Origin: COMBO-56-21 sp963705355
GTDB lineage: Archaea; Thermoplasmatota; Thermoplasmata; UBA10834
Reading direction: 5' to 3'
Assembly: GCA_963705355.1 (NCBI GenBank)
Contig: OY970070.1
Location: forward strand, 744,001 to 808,000
DNA length: 64,000 nt
Made by a program: the position numbers and the translations under genes. Shown one piece after another: positions 1-7,679 of the stretch (positions are counted from its first letter, which is position 1; the number at the start of each line of letters is the position of its first letter). Under the pieces are notes generated by a model, which was not told the origin of the DNA, made no database searches, and saw only the letters and a list, made by a program, of their open reading frames with translations.

Positions 1-657
1 ATCGAAAGACCTCGCGATGTACATCCTCGCTGGCTTCGACCTGTCCCACTTTGGTGTCGGGATATTCTTCTCGATAGCCTCGATGAGCATGTCTATGTTG
101 ACATCGTGGTGGGCCGATATTGGTATGATCGGGGCCTTCTCTGCGATCGTCCCCTTGATGAAGTCCTGGATCTCGGCGTAGTTCTCCCTGGCCTCCTCCT
201 TGGTGACGATGTCGATCTTGTTCTGAACGACAATTATCTTGTCCACTCCGATGATGGACAAGGCCATCAAATGCTCCCTCGTCTGCGGCTGCGGACATTT
301 CTCGTTCGCTGCGACGAGTAGGAGAGAGCCGTTCATTATCGCCGCGCCCGAGAGCATCGTGGCCATCAGAGTCTCGTGGCCTGGAGCATCGACGAATGAG
401 ACTGATCTGAGGAGCTCGCACTCGCCCTTGCAGTTGGGGCACGTTGGCTGGTTCGTGTAGCATTCTGGCGCTTCGCAGTTCTTGCACTTGTAGAACGCGA
501 CATCCGCGTACCCGAGGCGGATCGAGATGCCTCTCTTGACTTCCTCAGAGTGCCTGTCGGTCCATTCGCCCGTCAGAGCTTTCGTCAGCATGGTCTTGCC
601 ATGGTCCACGTGGCCGATCATACCGATGTTTGTCTCTGGCTGGCTCGGAACCTTCAT
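1..657 (-). CDS. eif2g: Translation initiation factor aIF2 subunit gamma (partial)
   Basis: The gene runs off the left edge, so only the first 219 codons are present. The product is the GTPase subunit of the aIF2 heterotrimer, which carries initiator Met-tRNA to the small ribosomal subunit. Seen: the P-loop GHVDHGKT at residues 15-22, the switch motif RGIS, a zinc knuckle built from KCKNC, ECY and CPNC, the G3 motif DAPGH and the G4 motif NKID. This is the usual order for aIF2 gamma and separates it from EF-Tu/EF-1A, which lack the zinc knuckle. The ATG overlaps the S6e stop codon by one base (TAATG), so the two genes are co-transcribed and probably translationally coupled. Confidence 0.97.
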   Translation of the reverse strand, partial: MKVPSQPETNIGMIGHVDHGKTMLTKALTGEWTDRHSEEVKRGISIRLGYADVAFYKCKNCEAPECYTNQPTCPNCKGECELLRSVSFVDAPGHETLMATMLSGAAIMNGSLLLVAANEKCPQPQTREHLMALSIIGVDKIIVVQNKIDIVTKEEARENYAEIQDFIKGTIAEKAPIIPISAHHDVNIDMLIEAIEKNIPTPKWDRSKPARMYIARSFD

Positions 658-1052
658 TACTGCTTCTTCTCCTCTTTCTTCAAAAGCTCAGAAGCCGGCT
701 TCATCCCGTGCTGCGTGATCTTCATGTTGATCTGCAGTGTGTCGGGCGCGATCGTGTTGCCCCTGACATTCTTCCTTCGCCTCAGCCCGCTCTTCTTGGA
801 GTTGAAGCCGATGCTCTTGGAGATCAGAAGCTTCTTCCTTCTCGGGCCGGGCAGATCCTTCCTCATGGGGAACCCATCCTTGTCGCTCCCACCAGTGATT
901 TCCAGTTTGAAACCAGGCAGGCCGACGAATATGCCGTCCACGACGTCGCCTATCTTCTTGCCGATGAGCGAGTTGGCGTGATGACCTGAGACTGGCGTCT
1001 GATACGACTTCCCATCTTTTGGATCGCCTATCACGGCCCTGAACTCTGCCAA
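657..1052 (-). CDS. rps6e: Ribosomal protein S6e
   Basis: This is the small-subunit protein S6e of archaea and eukaryotes. The diagnostic stretch TGGSDKDGFPMR and the following basic segment with GLRRRKNVRG are clear. I chose the TTG at 1052 (131 residues, starting MAEFRAVIGDP) over the GTG at 1076. A GGAG Shine-Dalgarno lies just upstream of the TTG, and the TATA box at 1095-1103 predicts transcription starting near 1072, which is already past the GTG. The TTG start also matches the usual family length. The gene is first in an operon with eif2g. Confidence 0.95.
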   Translation of the reverse strand: MAEFRAVIGDPKDGKSYQTPVSGHHANSLIGKKIGDVVDGIFVGLPGFKLEITGGSDKDGFPMRKDLPGPRRKKLLISKSIGFNSKKSGLRRRKNVRGNTIAPDTLQINMKITQHGMKPASELLKKEEKKQ

Positions 1053-1094
1053 ACAATCCACTCCGGTGTGTGGCACGCCCTAATGCGAAAGGAG

Positions 1095-1103
1095 TTATAT
1101 AGG
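1095..1103 (-). promoter_or_regulatory. TATA box of rps6e-eif2g
   Basis: On the minus strand the sequence reads CCTATATAA. Its centre is about 27 bases before a predicted start site near 1072, leaving a leader of about 20 bases before the TTG of rps6e. Confidence 0.6.
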
Positions 1104-1212
1104 TTTCGGACCTGGAATGGGAATGCTGGTATACCGTTTTGGAGCGGTGCGAATAGCGTACGTCGACATGAATATTACCGGCCAAACTATTACAAATAGC
1201 TCGAGGTCAAAG

Positions 1213-1533
1213 ATGAAGAAGATCACGAGAGAAGTACTGAAGAACATGATGGACACCAACGTCGATTTCGTCCTCATAGATGCGCGCGGGCATGAGGCCT
1301 ATGACAAGGAGCACTTGCCCGGTGCGGTGTCAATCCCGTCGGATCATCTGGGGGAGCATCTGCTCAAGAACTACAAGAAGGACATAACTATCGTCACATA
1401 CTGTTCTAGCTTTGAATGCACCGCAAGCACGATAGCAGCAGAGAAGCTCGAGAAGTACGGATTCAAGAAGATTCTCGAGTTCAAAGGCGGTCTAGCAGAC
1501 TGGAAAGTCGCGGGGTACCCGACTGAGAAGTGA
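1213..1533 (+). CDS. Single-domain rhodanese-like protein
   Basis: This is a 106-residue rhodanese-fold protein of the sulfurtransferase family. It has the LIDARGHEAYDKEHLPGA motif at residues 21-38, the active-site loop opening with Cys64 (YCSSFEC), and the C-terminal GGLADWKVAGYP signature. Cys64 would carry a persulfide; a second cysteine in the loop (Cys69) could help resolve it. The ATG at 1213 follows a GAGG ribosome site, so upstream in-frame starts are not needed. The gene converges with infB, with one base between their stop codons. Its sulfur acceptor is unknown. Confidence 0.88.
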   Translation: MKKITREVLKNMMDTNVDFVLIDARGHEAYDKEHLPGAVSIPSDHLGEHLLKNYKKDITIVTYCSSFECTASTIAAEKLEKYGFKKILEFKGGLADWKVAGYPTEK

Positions 1534-1534
1534 C

Positions 1535-3289
1535 TCATCTTCCCCAGAACGGTTTCTCCTTTCGCTTGATTGCCGCGAGCTGCTCAAAGGCCTCAATCTC
1601 ATCCTGTTTCAAAGTGTAGCTCGCAAGCTCGTGCGCGTGTCTTTCGGGAATATCGACCAGCAGCACGTCCTCCACATCGATCTGCCTTCCCACGGTCGCA
1701 TCATCGATTGAAATCGCGACCTCGGCTCCTGCGATGGCCTCCTTGAGCGACTCCTCCCCACTGCGTATGCTTTTAATCCTGCCGACTTCCTTTCCGTCTT
1801 CTCTGACCAGACCTTGGCCAGGGCGGATCCTGCCGGCCAGAACTCTGACGCCCACAATCGCAGGTTTGCTGACTCGGAAGACGTGGTCTCTCATTATCAC
1901 GATCTTGCCTGGGAAGACTATCTCCAGCCTCTGCTCCACCTCGACCTCCTTCTTGCGCTCCTCGCACCAGGTCCGGTAGTCTTCGAGCAACCGATACATG
2001 ACATCGTTCTCGAAGATCTTGATGCCAGATGAGAGGGCCTCGGACTTCGCATCTTCGTTTATCCCGACATTGAACGCGAAGATGGCTCTGTGCATGGGAT
2101 CCGCAAAATGAGAGGCCTCGACGATGTCCTTGCGGATCACGTTGCCGATGTCTATCTTCCTGATGGGAAGATTGCTCTGCTTTGCCTCGAAGGCGAATGC
2201 CTCCAGTGACCCGATCGCATCTCCCCGGACAATGATTCCTTCCTCGGCGAGCTCGACCTTGATCTGGCTCTCCTTGCGAACCTCGTCCTTCAGCTCGTCG
2301 AGATCTCCACTGACCACCCTGATGGTGCCCCCGGCCATGGCGTTCTCGAGGTTCTGAGCGACTACCCGAATCCCTGCAGCCGCGGAAACCTCCTTGACCC
2401 GATCGAACCTCAGGGTTGGATCGCGAATCTCATCCAAGGGCCTCGGCCTCTGCAATCCCTTTATCTTGGTCACAATCGGTTCGTCCTTGACCGATGAGAC
2501 CACTATCTGGTCTCCTACCTTCACAGTTCCGCGGTAGATGATCGAGTCGATTGCAGTGCCTATCCCCCTCTCTTCCTTTACTTCCAGGACCGTGCCCTCG
2601 CCCGGCCCTTCCTCCGTCCGGAGTTCTTCTCCAAGAAATCTCTGTGCCAACCCGACGAGCATGAGGAGCAAGTCTGGCAGTCCCTCACCATACTTCCCGC
2701 TTATCGGAACGATAGCGACCGTTTTTGTGAAGTCGGTAATCTTGTCAAAGCGGTCTGCGCTAAGACCGCTCTTGTCGAATATTCTGCCCGAGAGACTGTA
2801 TATCTTCTCCTCCAGCTCCGCAGCGACCCGCGGGTCCTGTGCCGCAATAGCATCGCCGAAGGTCTTCCATTCTTCGCGCCTCCAGCCAGGTATGAGATCT
2901 ATCTTGTTGGCCGCGATCAAGAACGGCGTGCGGAACTTCTTCAGTATGTTTATCGACTCGATGGTCTGCGGCTTCAGACCCTCGTTTATGTCAATGACGA
3001 GTACTGCGAGGTCTGCAAGAGCGCCGCCCCTGGTCCTCAGAGTGACGAACGAATAGTGCCCCGGCGTATCTATGAAGAGCAGCCCCGGAACGGAGAACTT
3101 GCGGTCGCCTATCAGAGGCCCGCATAGCTTGTATATCGTCTCGATTGGCACATCGGTGGCGCCGATGTGCTGAGTGATTCCTCCCGCCTCCCGGCTGACG
3201 ACCTCAGTGCCCCTGATCTTGTCTAGAATAGTCGACTTCCCGTGGTCGACGTGCCCCATGACCGAGACTATAGGGTGCCGGATGGCCAT
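1535..3289 (-). CDS. infB: Translation initiation factor aIF5B (IF-2 homologue)
   Basis: This GTPase promotes ribosomal subunit joining. It spans 584 residues, normal for the archaeal factor, which lacks the long N-terminal extension of eukaryotic eIF5B. G1 GHVDHGKS is at residues 12-19, followed by a TQHIGAT switch, DTPGH and NKID, then the beta-barrel and C-terminal IF-2 domains. The ATG at 3289 is preferred over the TTG at 3301 because GGTGAT sits just upstream and the TATA box at 3311-3318 places transcription at or next to this ATG. It lies downstream of ndk on the same strand but about 250 bases away, with its own promoter. Confidence 0.96.
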   Translation of the reverse strand: MAIRHPIVSVMGHVDHGKSTILDKIRGTEVVSREAGGITQHIGATDVPIETIYKLCGPLIGDRKFSVPGLLFIDTPGHYSFVTLRTRGGALADLAVLVIDINEGLKPQTIESINILKKFRTPFLIAANKIDLIPGWRREEWKTFGDAIAAQDPRVAAELEEKIYSLSGRIFDKSGLSADRFDKITDFTKTVAIVPISGKYGEGLPDLLLMLVGLAQRFLGEELRTEEGPGEGTVLEVKEERGIGTAIDSIIYRGTVKVGDQIVVSSVKDEPIVTKIKGLQRPRPLDEIRDPTLRFDRVKEVSAAAGIRVVAQNLENAMAGGTIRVVSGDLDELKDEVRKESQIKVELAEEGIIVRGDAIGSLEAFAFEAKQSNLPIRKIDIGNVIRKDIVEASHFADPMHRAIFAFNVGINEDAKSEALSSGIKIFENDVMYRLLEDYRTWCEERKKEVEVEQRLEIVFPGKIVIMRDHVFRVSKPAIVGVRVLAGRIRPGQGLVREDGKEVGRIKSIRSGEESLKEAIAGAEVAISIDDATVGRQIDVEDVLLVDIPERHAHELASYTLKQDEIEAFEQLAAIKRKEKPFWGR

Positions 3290-3310
3290 GGAAATCACCA
3301 ACGGACACGC

Positions 3311-3318
3311 TTTATATC
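3311..3318 (-). promoter_or_regulatory. TATA box of infB
   Basis: GATATAAA on the minus strand is centred about 25 bases before the infB ATG, so the transcript is probably leaderless or nearly so. Confidence 0.5.
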
Positions 3319-3539
3319 AAGTTAACTGGCATGGACAGACACATGGTCTTTGCGATGAACAAACTCGCCTGGACCGGATGAGGCCTTCGTTCACAACCGC
3401 TTCCAGCGCAAGCGACACCTTGCCGCGAAGCCGAGGATGATGGCCTTTCCAAGAGAAGCTCGCTCTCCAATCGAGCGACTGGCAAACCGTCACGAAATCC
3501 CCCAGAAGTGGGAAGCCGGATGAAGGGGTCTCGTGGAGA

Positions 3540-3995
3540 TTACTTCTCGAAGAGAGAGGCCTCGTCTATCTTCTCGTACTTCTGAATCTCGTAGTCGTTG
3601 AAGAACAACTTGATCTCGCGCTTGGCGCTCTCGGAGGAGTCGGACCCGTGCACGATGTTCCTGCCCGTGACCTGAGATAAATCGCCTCGGATGGTCCCCG
3701 GAGCGGCGTCCTGGGGGTTTGTCTTGCCCATCATCGCCCTCAGGGCGGCGATGGCGTTCTCGCCCTCGAGCACCATGCAAACGACAGGCCCGGAGGTTAT
3801 GTAGGTCAGCAGGGGGTCGTAGAACTCCTTCCCCTTGTGCTCCTCATAGTGCCTTTCTGCCAACTCCCTCGGTATCTTCATCATCTTCATCGCGCAGACC
3901 TTGAGGCCTCTGTCCTCGAACCTCTGGACGATCCTGCCGACGAGCCCCCTCTGGACTCCATCGGGCTTCACCATCGCGAAGGTCTTCTCGATCAT
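3540..3995 (-). CDS. ndk: Nucleoside diphosphate kinase
   Basis: The enzyme moves the gamma phosphate from ATP to other NDPs through a phosphohistidine. At 151 residues it has the full NDK fold. The catalytic His116 lies in the NIVHGSDS motif, and the N-terminal KPDGVQRGLVG motif is intact. Its ATG overlaps the rpl24e stop by four bases (ATGA), so it is the last gene of the rpl7ae-rps28e-rpl24e-ndk operon, an order conserved in euryarchaea. Confidence 0.97.
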   Translation of the reverse strand: MIEKTFAMVKPDGVQRGLVGRIVQRFEDRGLKVCAMKMMKIPRELAERHYEEHKGKEFYDPLLTYITSGPVVCMVLEGENAIAALRAMMGKTNPQDAAPGTIRGDLSQVTGRNIVHGSDSSESAKREIKLFFNDYEIQKYEKIDEASLFEK

Positions 3996-4471
3996 GCTTT
4001 GCCACCATCCGACTGCTTTTCCTTGTGTTCGGTCTTTGGCTTCGGCTTCTCCGCTTTGGCTTCCTCAGTCTTCTTTGCCGGCTCGGCCTTCTTCGCAGGG
4101 ACCTCCTTGGCGGGTTCCTTCGGAGCCGGCTTCTTCTCTTCTGCCTTCGGCTTACCCTCCTTGGGAGCTCGCTTGGCCTCCTCCTTCTTTGGCTCCGCTT
4201 TCTTCTCCGCCATCGCCTCTTCTTTCTTGACCTTGCGGGCCTTCGTGGGCTCAGGTGCGACCTCTGGCGCCCCCCTCATCCTAATCTGTTTCTCGCGCGC
4301 ATAGTACTGAGTCCAGGTAGTCCTCCTCGGGACGCGCCCGAGCACGATCATGTTCTTGAAGCACTTGGAAGTGCAGAAGTTGTAGACTACCCCATCCTTC
4401 TTGATGTACATCCTGCCCGTCCCCGGCTCGATCTCGTCACCGCAGAACGTGCACACTCTTCGCTCGACCAT
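3992..4471 (-). CDS. rpl24e: Ribosomal protein L24e with a long Lys/Glu/Ala/Pro tail
   Basis: Residues 1 to about 65 form a standard L24e zinc-binding domain, with cysteine pairs at C7/C10 and C33/C37 and the VPRRTTW segment. After about residue 75 comes a tail of some 85 residues made almost only of K, E, A and P. Archaeal L24e is usually only about 60-70 residues long, so this tail more than doubles it. Such low-complexity tails are probably disordered and may contact rRNA or partner proteins. The gene lies between rps28e and ndk. Confidence 0.93.
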   Translation of the reverse strand: MVERRVCTFCGDEIEPGTGRMYIKKDGVVYNFCTSKCFKNMIVLGRVPRRTTWTQYYAREKQIRMRGAPEVAPEPTKARKVKKEEAMAEKKAEPKKEEAKRAPKEGKPKAEEKKPAPKEPAKEVPAKKAEPAKKTEEAKAEKPKPKTEHKEKQSDGGKA

Positions 4472-4497
4472 TGAACATCACCTCTGATGCAGGAGGC

Positions 4498-4710
4498 TCA
4501 GCGCACGCTGAGCTTCCTCGCCTCTCTCGAGGTCTCCTTCAGCATCAGCACATCTCCGACCCTGATGGGACCCATGACGTTGCGGGTGATGATACGGCCC
4601 TTGTCCCGGCCGTCCATGACCCTCACCTTCACCTGAGTCGCCTCTCCGGTCATGCCGGTCCTGCCGATGACCTCGACGACGGTTGATGGTATGCTCTCAT
4701 CTTCTGGCAT
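4498..4710 (-). CDS. rps28e: Ribosomal protein S28e
   Basis: This 70-residue small-subunit protein has the compact OB-like S28e fold. The motif RTGMTGEATQVKVRV and the C-terminal LKETSREARKL are diagnostic. It lies 9 bases after rpl7ae and is followed at 27 bases by rpl24e. Confidence 0.96.
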   Translation of the reverse strand: MPEDESIPSTVVEVIGRTGMTGEATQVKVRVMDGRDKGRIITRNVMGPIRVGDVLMLKETSREARKLSVR

Positions 4711-4719
4711 TCAGGCCAC

Positions 4720-5133
4720 CTACTTCTTCAGCGCCTTCAGCTTGTCGGCTAGCTCGTCGAGAGCCGGCTTGCCCTTCGCGGCATCGAGTATGGCGACCGC
4801 AGCGGTCGGCTTCTCGAGCCCACAGGCGTTGCCAAGCTCGGCCTTGCTCGGGACATAGGCGTAAGGCACGTTCCGCTCCTCGCACAGAGAGGGCATGTGC
4901 ATCAGTATCTCGGGCGGTGAGACGTCCTCTGCCATGACGACCATCAGAGTCTCGCCCCTTTCGACGAGCTTTGTCACCTCGTTCGTACCCTTGCGTATCT
5001 TTCCGCCGTCTCTTGCGAGCTCGACTAGCTCGTAGGTCTTGTCAGCTAGGTCCTTCGGCATCTCGAACTTCACATACACTGGCTTCGCCAAGTTGATACC
5101 TCCTTCAGGTGCGTTAGCACCGTCATCATTCAT
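4720..5133 (-). CDS. rpl7ae: Ribosomal protein L7Ae
   Basis: L7Ae binds kink-turns in 23S rRNA, box C/D and H/ACA guide RNAs and RNase P. The RNA-binding core with RKGTNEVTKLVERG and VMAEDVSPPEI is intact, as is VPSKAELGNACG. It has a slightly long acidic N-terminus of about 20 residues. It is the first gene of the rps28e-rpl24e-ndk operon. Its box C/D partner Nop5 is at 48.9-49.9 kb of this window. Confidence 0.97.
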   Translation of the reverse strand: MNDDGANAPEGGINLAKPVYVKFEMPKDLADKTYELVELARDGGKIRKGTNEVTKLVERGETLMVVMAEDVSPPEILMHMPSLCEERNVPYAYVPSKAELGNACGLEKPTAAVAILDAAKGKPALDELADKLKALKK

Positions 5134-5174
5134 CGGCCCTTTTGATGAAAAGAGCAGAATGAGTAAATGGTCTT

Positions 5175-5183
5175 GGTATAAAA
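5175..5183 (-). promoter_or_regulatory. TATA box of the rpl7ae operon
   Basis: TTTTATACC on the minus strand predicts transcription near 5152, about 19 bases before the rpl7ae ATG. Confidence 0.55.
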
Positions 5184-5325
5184 TGGTTGCCGGAGTTACA
5201 CTGTGCGATGCGGATTCTCACGACGTACAAATACGTGGAAGAGCGCTCGACGGCTGATCCAAATGCCAGGGAATGCAGGTTCCCGCATTACAGCCGAGCC
5301 CCCGTACGCTCCTTCGCTACAGGGG

Positions 5326-5569
5326 CTCAACTTTCGAAGGTTCGAAAACGAGGGCGATCACGAAGGGATAGCTGGGGTCATGAATCGCAGTTGGGAGGCG
5401 GACCGCGTTGATGCCACAGTTGCTGCAACCGACATAGGAAGAACATACGCCCCCTAGGAGACCTTCAATCCCAAATAGGAAGGACAATCCGTCAGGCGCG
5501 CTCGTGCTCTACCAGAGCTTGGGATTTAGGAAAGATAGGGAGTTCATCTTCTACAGGAAACCGCTCTAA
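5326..5569 (+). pseudogene. Decayed GNAT N-acetyltransferase
   Basis: Two reading frames carry the two ends of a GNAT protein. In frame 1, from 5326, LNFRRFENEGDHEGIAGV and VMNRSWEADRVDATV match the first beta-strand and helix region of the family. The frame stops at 5457. From about 5456, in frame 2, the text reads DNPSGALVLYQSLGFRKDRE and ends FIFYRKPL before TAA at 5567, which is the classical GNAT C-terminus. The middle, including the acetyl-CoA P-loop, is missing. An internal deletion with a frameshift is the simplest reading. The region between rpl7ae and 5672 holds no other gene. Confidence 0.72.
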
Positions 5570-5671
5570 TGCATCATCGAAGGACCCATTCCCGAGCATT
5601 CAGTCCGATGGAAAAGTCAATCGTGCGAGAAGCTATATCGCCATTCATCATCAGGTCACTGGGTGATTGCC

Positions 5672-7564
5672 ATGTCTGGGCCGCTGGTGCACTTCCAGCC
5701 GATTGGAAGCAAGGTCGAAGCAAGGGAGGACAGCAGTCTTCTGGATCTTGCAAGGGATGCAGGAGTGGCGATCGAGTCCATCTGCAGTTCCCTTGGCAAA
5801 TGTGGCAAATGCCGCGTCGTCGTGAGATCCGGGGGGAAAGCGCTATCGGGCTTGACGGAAAGCGAGAGGCGTCTGCTCGACAGGCGAGAATTGAGAGATG
5901 GTGTGAGACTGGCATGTCAGGCGAAGTTGGCCTTCCCCGCCAACATCACGGTTGAGGTGCCCGAGGAGAGCAGGAGAGGACATCACAGGCTCTTGTCCTC
6001 GGGCGTTGAGAGGAAGGTCGAGCTCAGACCAGCGGTGCAGAAATTCGTATTGAAAATCCCCCCGGCAACACTGAGAGACCTTCGCGCGGATGATGAGAGG
6101 CTCCTGCAAGAGCTGAAGAAGAAGGTCAAGAGGCAGTTTCTGGTGTCTCCTGGCGTGCATAGGCACCTACCAGAAGCGCTCAGGAAAAGCTCGTGGGTCA
6201 CCACTGTAACACTCTTCAGGAACGAGGAGGTCATTCGCGCGGAACCGGGCGATACCTCCTCCCGACTGTTCGGCATCGCGGCGGACATTGGCACCACGAA
6301 GGTTGTCGCATATCTTCTAGATCTGAACACTGGCGAGTTGCTCGGGACGGAGAGTATGCCCAACCCGCAGATATCCTATGGTGAGGACCTGATGTCAAGG
6401 ATCGCCTACACCAACAAGAATCCCAAAGGGTTGGATGAGCTTCAGCAATCAATCGCTCACGGGCTCAACACCCTCATCTTCAAGTTGTGCACGGACAAGG
6501 GACTCACACCAGGGGACATCCTTGAGGTCATGGTCGTCGGAAACACCGCAATGCACCACATCTTCTTCGGCATACCCACGACCCATCTGGCAGCCGCACC
6601 ATACGCCCCGGTTGTCAAGACCTCCCTGTCGGTGAATCCTCCTCATGTCGGACTCAACACGTATCCGTTCGGGAAGGTCTCGTCGCTTCCTAACATAGCA
6701 GGGTTCGTTGGCGCAGATGCGGTCTCCGATCTCCTGTCCAGCGGACTGTACGACGACAATGATGTCGGCATGATGATAGACATCGGGACGAACACCGAGA
6801 TAATCGCGGGCAATAAGGATAGGCTGATCAGCTGCTCATGTGCATCAGGCCCTGCTTTCGAAGGCGCACACATAAGGTTCGGCATGAGGGCGTCGACAGG
6901 GGCCATCGAGCGCGTGTGGATCGACCCCGTCACGTTCGATGCCAAGCTCAGGACTGTTGACGATGCGCAGCCCCGGGGGATCTGTGGCTCTGGCATCGTG
7001 GACGCGGTGTCCGAGCTGTTCAAGGTGGGCGTGCTCGAACCTTCAGGCAAGATCATTGTCTCCGAGACGAACCCCCGCTCAAGAACGACCGCTGACGGGA
7101 AGGCGGAGTTCATAATCGCACAGGGCAAGGAGACGATTTCCGGCTACAACATCTCCATAACACAGCATGATGTGCAGGAGATTCAGCTGGCCAAGGCCGC
7201 CATTTTCACAGGCGTTTCTGTTCTGATGAGGAAGTTGAAGACCAAGCCATCCAGTCTCAAGACGGTCTACGCCGCGGGAGCCTTCGGAACGTACGTGGAC
7301 GCGAGCAGCGCCATAAACATCGGCATGTATCCAGATGTCCCCGTCGAGAGGATCAGATTCATAGGCAACGCTGCAGGCTCAGGCGCCAGGATGTGTTTGA
7401 AGTCAACCAGGATGAGGGACTTGGCAGACAAGCTCTCGCGAAAGGTGGAATACGTTGAGCTCGCAGCTGAGAAGGATTTCCAGCAGGAGTTCGCCAAGGC
7501 CATGTTCCTGCCACACAGGGACCTCTCGAGATTCCCCAACTCGGGCAAACATCCATCCAGATGA
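5672..7564 (+). CDS. 2Fe-2S ASKHA-type corrinoid-protein activator (RACE/DUF4445)
   Basis: Proteins of this family use ATP to return an inactive cob(II)amide cofactor of a corrinoid methyl carrier to the cob(I) state. Residues 1 to about 95 are a plant-type 2Fe-2S ferredoxin with C38, C44, C47 and C82. After a linker, an ASKHA/actin-like ATPase begins near residue 203 with DIGTTKV, and includes VVGNTAMHHIF and MIDIGTNTEI. At 630 residues it has normal length. The ATG at 5672 follows GGTGAT at good spacing. No methyltransferase or corrinoid-binding protein is next to it, so its partner lies elsewhere. The role is inferred from the family only. Confidence 0.88.
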   Translation: MSGPLVHFQPIGSKVEAREDSSLLDLARDAGVAIESICSSLGKCGKCRVVVRSGGKALSGLTESERRLLDRRELRDGVRLACQAKLAFPANITVEVPEESRRGHHRLLSSGVERKVELRPAVQKFVLKIPPATLRDLRADDERLLQELKKKVKRQFLVSPGVHRHLPEALRKSSWVTTVTLFRNEEVIRAEPGDTSSRLFGIAADIGTTKVVAYLLDLNTGELLGTESMPNPQISYGEDLMSRIAYTNKNPKGLDELQQSIAHGLNTLIFKLCTDKGLTPGDILEVMVVGNTAMHHIFFGIPTTHLAAAPYAPVVKTSLSVNPPHVGLNTYPFGKVSSLPNIAGFVGADAVSDLLSSGLYDDNDVGMMIDIGTNTEIIAGNKDRLISCSCASGPAFEGAHIRFGMRASTGAIERVWIDPVTFDAKLRTVDDAQPRGICGSGIVDAVSELFKVGVLEPSGKIIVSETNPRSRTTADGKAEFIIAQGKETISGYNISITQHDVQEIQLAKAAIFTGVSVLMRKLKTKPSSLKTVYAAGAFGTYVDASSAINIGMYPDVPVERIRFIGNAAGSGARMCLKSTRMRDLADKLSRKVEYVELAAEKDFQQEFAKAMFLPHRDLSRFPNSGKHPSR

Positions 7565-7602
7565 TCTACCCACCCACAGCCCTAAACACCGCCCCCGCGA
7601 AG

Positions 7603-7610
7603 CTTAAATA
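7603..7610 (+). promoter_or_regulatory. TATA box of the first saccharopine-dehydrogenase-like gene
   Basis: CTTAAATA lies 77 bases before the ATG at 7680. The same element in the same setting, GCGAARCTTAAATA, stands 79 bases before the paralogue, so the promoter appears duplicated with the gene. Confidence 0.6.
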
Positions 7611-7679
7611 AGGTTTCCGCATTCGCGCACCAAGCGGATTCTGGCATATTGAACCAGGGTCCGAGGTGTATGTGGAATA

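Noticed and set aside
1053..1076. GTG at 1076 as the start of S6e
   Set aside because: It lies upstream of or at the predicted transcription start, lacks a ribosome site, and adds eight residues not typical of the family.
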